A program made the translations under genes and the position numbers. The notes under the pieces are model-generated. The model was not told the origin of the DNA. It saw nothing but the letters and a program-made list of their open reading frames with translations, and ran no database searches. A DNA stretch of 9,007 bases from a bacterium (GTDB taxonomy: Bacteria; SZUA-79; Acidulodesulfobacterales; Acidulodesulfobacteraceae): contig JAJZLA010000041.1 in the NCBI GenBank assembly GCA_021803845.1, positions 1-9,007 of the forward strand, in the 5' to 3' direction. This document shows, in pieces, positions 7,215 through 9,007 of this stretch (the stretch's first letter is position 1; every line of letters starts with the position of its first letter).

Positions 7215-7556
7215 TTATACCTGCATATTCATAATCGAATTATATGCGGTTATAATTTTATTTCTGACCTGCATCATAAGTTCGAAAGAATCGTTTGCTT
7301 TTTCCATGTCTATCATCGCCTGATGTATATTTGAGGACTTTCCGTCGGCTATAGCTTGTGCGGAGCTGTTGGCGGTATTCTGAAGTTCGTTGACTTTATT
7401 TATGGAATTTAAAAGGGTATCGGCGAAAGAGCCGCCTCCGGAACCTGCATTGGCCGCCGCGGAGTTAGAGCCGCCGCCATTAATAATGCCGTTAGGATTA
7501 AGTTCTTTTATATCGTTTAAATTTATTGCGTTTTCGACGCCTATAGGTATAGCCAT
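7215..7556 (-). CDS. fliE: Flagellar MS-ring/rod junction protein FliE
   Basis: A 113-aa FliE, slightly longer than the usual about 100-110. FliE is exported first and links the MS ring and export gate to the proximal rod. The C-terminal family signature is clear: MIDMEKANDSFELMMQVRNK (81-100) followed by ITAYNSIMNMQV to the end. The central SFADTLLNSINKVNELQ (43-59) is the other conserved helix. A low-complexity Gly/Ser/Asn/Ala linker occupies about 27-42. The start is supported by GGAGG (7568-7564) 7 nt upstream of the ATG. It is preceded by a 121-nt gap after flgC that may carry its own promoter, and followed by fliF after a 32-nt repeat-containing spacer. Confidence 0.95.
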   Translation of the reverse strand: MAIPIGVENAINLNDIKELNPNGIINGGGSNSAAANAGSGGGSFADTLLNSINKVNELQNTANSSAQAIADGKSSNIHQAMIDMEKANDSFELMMQVRNKIITAYNSIMNMQV

Positions 7557-7622
7557 AATAATGCCTCCGCTTTATTCTTTTAACTTTTAACCGGCGGACT
7601 TAAATCCGTCTCCTGTGATTTG

Positions 7623-7649
7623 TTTAAGCCCGCCTTAATTTTGATTATA
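7623..7649 (-). promoter_or_regulatory. Possible internal -10 element and small hairpin upstream of fliE
   Basis: In the 121-nt flgC-fliE gap (7557-7677), the minus strand has an exact TATAAT (7649-7644) preceded by GG. I find no good -35 at 16-18 nt and no sigma-54 or sigma-28 match. Just downstream is a small hairpin, TTAAG/CTTAA with a 5-nt loop (7623-7637). A second imperfect palindrome, CGGACTTAAATCCG, lies at 7594-7607. A secondary promoter for fliE-fliH is possible but weakly supported. Confidence 0.25.
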
Positions 7650-7677
7650 CCATAATTTCGGATAAACGGGACGGATT

Positions 7678-8070
7678 TCAAATTTTTAACGACGACTGCG
7701 ACATAGCTTTAGATTCCGATATAACCTGAGCGTCCGCCTGATAAGCCCTTGTAGCCGAAATCATATTTACGAGCTCCCTTATAGACGATATATTTGGAGT
7801 CTTGACGTACCCGGCTTTATCTGCCAGCGGACTGCTCGGGTCGTATTTTTCGGAAAACGGATTTTTGGCGTTTTCTATTTTTTCTACTTCGACACCGAAA
7901 TAATTTTTAAATTTAACGGTTTTAAAAAGCGGTTCTTTCTTTACGTAAGGCAGTCCGTTGCCCGCATCTTCGGTATTGATGTTCGCAAGATTGGACGAAA
8001 TAACGTTCATCCTTATTCTTTCCGCATTTAACCCTTCCGCCGCTATCTTTAAAGAATCGTTAAAACTCAT
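7678..8070 (-). CDS. flgC: Flagellar proximal-rod protein FlgC
   Basis: A 130-aa FlgC, near the short end of the family (about 130-150). It is one of the rod proteins exported through the flagellar type III gate and polymerised between the MS ring and distal rod. The N-terminal rod signature is SLKIAAEGLNAERIRMNVIS (6-25) followed by SNLANINT. The middle has KYDPSSPLADKAGYVKTPN (75-93), the FlgC hallmark. The C-terminal helix VNMISATRAYQADAQVISES (101-120) ends with KAMSQSSLKI. A possible ribosome binding site, AGGGTGGG (8080-8073), precedes the ATG. Unlike in most genomes, flgC is separated from flgB by 172 nt of repeat-rich sequence. Confidence 0.96.
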   Translation of the reverse strand: MSFNDSLKIAAEGLNAERIRMNVISSNLANINTEDAGNGLPYVKKEPLFKTVKFKNYFGVEVEKIENAKNPFSEKYDPSSPLADKAGYVKTPNISSIRELVNMISATRAYQADAQVISESKAMSQSSLKI

Positions 8071-8085
8071 AACCCACCCTTATTA

Positions 8086-8214
8086 TTATGTGTTTTGTCA
8101 TTACTGCATACCTTTTCCTGCGTTTATCGAAGCAGGTTTTTTTATATTACGGGACATAATTCAATTCTGTCCCCGTCACCTTATATGTTTTGTCATTCCC
8201 GCGCAGGCGGGAAT
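8086..8214. repeat. Cluster of palindromic dispersed-repeat remnants between flgB and flgC
   Basis: The 172-nt flgB-flgC gap holds several palindromes. CCTGC/GCAGG at about 8117-8135 is followed by seven T on the plus strand, terminator-like but in the wrong direction for these genes. ACGGGACA/TGTCCCCGT, an imperfect palindrome, is at 8149-8176. ATTCCCGC-GCAG-GCGGGAAT at 8195-8214 is the perfect stem of the widespread GTCATTCCCGC...GCGGGAATCCAG element, whose chance translation is VIPAQAGIQ. A 17-nt direct repeat, TTATRTGTTTTGTCATT, occurs at 8086-8102 and 8181-8197 with one mismatch, offset by 95 nt. This looks like REP/MITE-type insertion rather than a gene. Confidence 0.8.
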
Positions 8215-8242
8215 CCAGTCTTTATTGTACGCCGTCTGCGCA

Positions 8243-8671
8243 TTAAGGAGTAGCATTGGTTATAGCATAAGTTAAAGTCGCAAATTTTTTCGACAATAAA
8301 CCTGCGACCGCCTGAAACCTTATGGCATTCGACGCCATATCGCTCATTTCCTTGCTGAGGTCAACGGTATTGCCGTCAAGCGGAGAGACGGTTTCGTCTT
8401 TTTGATTATGGACGAAAGATTTTATATAGTCCGATTGTCCTTCCGAAGACGACCCCGCCGCGACCCCGCCGCCTAAATCTTTTTGCGACGTTGCTTTCAT
8501 AGGCAGAGAATCCGCCGAAGGAACGAGGCCTTTCATAACCTGCTCGAAGTTAAGTTCTTTCGCCTTGTAACCCGGCGTATTCGCGTTTGCGACGTTAGAA
8601 GCAATAATGTTCTGCCTGTCGCTCAGGACGTTTAAACTTTCCCCTAATATTCCGTAAATATTACTGAACAT
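8243..8671 (-). CDS. flgB: Flagellar proximal-rod protein FlgB
   Basis: FlgB is the first proximal-rod subunit, added on FliE. From ATG 8671 the protein is 142 aa, the normal family size. The conserved N-terminal helix reads MFSNIYGILGESLNVLSDRQ (1-20), and NIIASNVANANTPGYKAKEL (21-40) is the rod/hook signature. The C-terminus has DGNTVDLSKEMSDMASNAIR (99-118) and a closing amphipathic helix. A strong AAAGGAGG (8689-8682) sits 10 nt before ATG 8671. The in-frame ATG at 8680 is only 1 nt from it and is an unlikely start. The open frame continues up to 8764, but those extra codons derive from a palindromic repeat and have no FlgB similarity. It follows a sigma-54 promoter at 8838-8823 and probably heads the operon. 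Confidence 0.95.
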   Translation of the reverse strand: MFSNIYGILGESLNVLSDRQNIIASNVANANTPGYKAKELNFEQVMKGLVPSADSLPMKATSQKDLGGGVAAGSSSEGQSDYIKSFVHNQKDETVSPLDGNTVDLSKEMSDMASNAIRFQAVAGLLSKKFATLTYAITNATP

Positions 8672-8717
8672 TTTGTGCATGCCTCCTTTCGCCCGAAACG
8701 CAACTAATTTATAATAA

Positions 8718-8787
8718 AGATTGCTTCGTCGTCTTCGACTTCCCGCAATGATAAAATATGTCATTGCGAGCGTTAGCGAAGCAATCT
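8718..8787. repeat. 70-nt imperfect palindrome in the flgB leader
   Basis: The outer stem pairs AGATTGCTTCG (8718-8728) with CGAAGCAATCT (8777-8787). The inner stem pairs CGCAATGA (8744-8751) with TCATTGCG (8761-8768) around a 9-nt loop. Internal loops are unequal (15 and 8 nt). Each half is a copy of the dispersed TCATTGCGAG...CGAAGCAATCT element seen in many bacterial genomes, here head to head. It lies between the predicted sigma-54 start and the flgB ribosome binding site, so it should fold in the 5' untranslated RNA. Confidence 0.85.
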
Positions 8788-8822
8788 GCTTTTTTAAAGA
8801 TTAATAACTCTTTATTATTATA

Positions 8823-8838
8823 TGCAAAAATTATGCCA
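8823..8838 (-). promoter_or_regulatory. Sigma-54 (-24/-12) promoter for the flgB operon
   Basis: Read on the minus strand the sequence is TGGCATAATTTTTGCA. It has the invariant GG and GC separated by exactly 10 nt and matches the TGGCAY-N5-TTGCW consensus. It points into flgB, with an expected transcription start near 8812 and a leader of about 140 nt. It overlaps the stop codon of the upstream kinase gene. A sigma-54 activator gene in the same window and the common sigma-54 control of rod genes support it. Confidence 0.75.
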
Positions 8839-9007
8839 TATAAGGCAAAAATACGCTGATTTTTGCTCCTCCCAGTTCTTTCGAATTTTCGGCGCCGATG
8901 TATCCTCCGTGAACCATAACGTTGTTAAGGGCTATCGAGAGCCCTAGACCGGTACCGCCGCTTTTTTTAGTCGAAAAAAAGGGGTTAAAAATATTCTTTA
9001 CGACGTC
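8831..9007 (-). CDS. Sensor histidine kinase, C-terminal end only
   Basis: The last 58 residues of a minus-strand gene that enters from the right edge, ending at TAA 8833-8831. It is the end of a GHKL/HATPase_c domain: NIFNPFFSTKKSGG (F-box region), GTGLGLSIA (G2 box), then VMVHGGYIGAENS and GGAKISVFLP, the final strand. The PFFSTK...GTGLGLSI form is typical of NtrB/AtoS/FleS-type kinases that partner sigma-54 response regulators. The dimerisation/phospho-His, N and G1 boxes and any sensor domain lie outside the window. Its position directly before flgB suggests a flagellar FleS/FlrB-like kinase, but the full gene is needed to say so. The flgB promoter overlaps its last codons. Confidence 0.9.
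   Translation of the reverse strand, partial: DVVKNIFNPFFSTKKSGGTGLGLSIALNNVMVHGGYIGAENSKELGGAKISVFLPYMA

Noticed and set aside
8117..8141. Terminator-like hairpin with a T-run in the flgB-flgC gap
   Set aside because: The T-run is on the plus strand, while all nearby genes are on the minus strand; the stem is only 5 bp. It is kept only as part of the repeat cluster.
8086..8214. Short CRISPR-like array
   Set aside because: There are only two copies of the 17-nt repeat, with unrelated palindromic content between them and no cas gene nearby.
7958..8275. A plus-strand open frame of about 105 codons containing VIPAQAGIQ
   Set aside because: It is antisense to the flgC start and crosses the repeat cluster; the motif is the well-known chance translation of a dispersed palindrome.
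8672..8822. A riboswitch in the flgB leader, such as a c-di-GMP type
   Set aside because: The leader structure is fully explained by two dispersed-repeat copies and I see no conserved riboswitch core.

Overview
The window comes from a flagellated Gram-negative bacterium with moderately low GC. It carries a conserved early (hook-basal body and switch) flagellar gene block next to sigma-54-type regulators: a bacterial enhancer-binding protein, a -24/-12 promoter and an NtrB-like histidine kinase. This style of flagellar control, together with the FliF/FliG/FliH sequences, suggests a proteobacterial or deltaproteobacterial (Desulfobacterota-like) lineage. No species marker is present, so this placement is tentative.

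Layout, left to right. Bases 1-1798 (minus) hold most of a large secreted or membrane-anchored TPR protein that runs off the left edge. It overlaps by 20 nt the end of a sigma-54 activator (1779-3266, minus) that has a degenerate receiver domain. Divergent from the activator, across a 21-nt all-A/T gap, is a YacP-like NYN-domain nuclease gene (3288-3845, plus) with a recognisable sigma-70 promoter that would give an almost leaderless mRNA. The NYN gene converges tail to tail, 6 nt apart, on a flagellar run that reads right to left on the minus strand: flgB (8671-8243), flgC (8070-7678), fliE (7556-7215), fliF (7182-5581), fliG (5578-4577) and fliH (4580-3852). Upstream of flgB is the C-terminal end of a histidine kinase (9007-8831). 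A strong sigma-54 promoter match (8838-8823) overlaps its stop codon and points into flgB.

How the genes work together. FlgB and FlgC are proximal-rod proteins, FliE joins the rod to the MS ring, FliF is the MS ring, FliG is the rotor/switch protein on its cytoplasmic face, and FliH is the regulator/stator of the export ATPase FliI. fliI would normally follow fliH but does not do so here. The likely scheme is sigma-54 transcription of flgB onward under an enhancer-binding protein. The activator at 1779-3266 is a FleQ/FlrA-like candidate, and the kinase probably signals to another regulator outside the window.

Non-coding structure is richer than usual for a flagellar operon. There are palindromic dispersed-repeat remnants in the flgB leader and between flgB and flgC, a pentanucleotide tandem repeat sits where the fliF ribosome binding site should be, and a perfect 29-bp inverted repeat lies at the left edge. 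I see no undescribed defence or mobile system, CRISPR array, tRNA or rRNA. No gene-free stretch exceeds about 170 bases.
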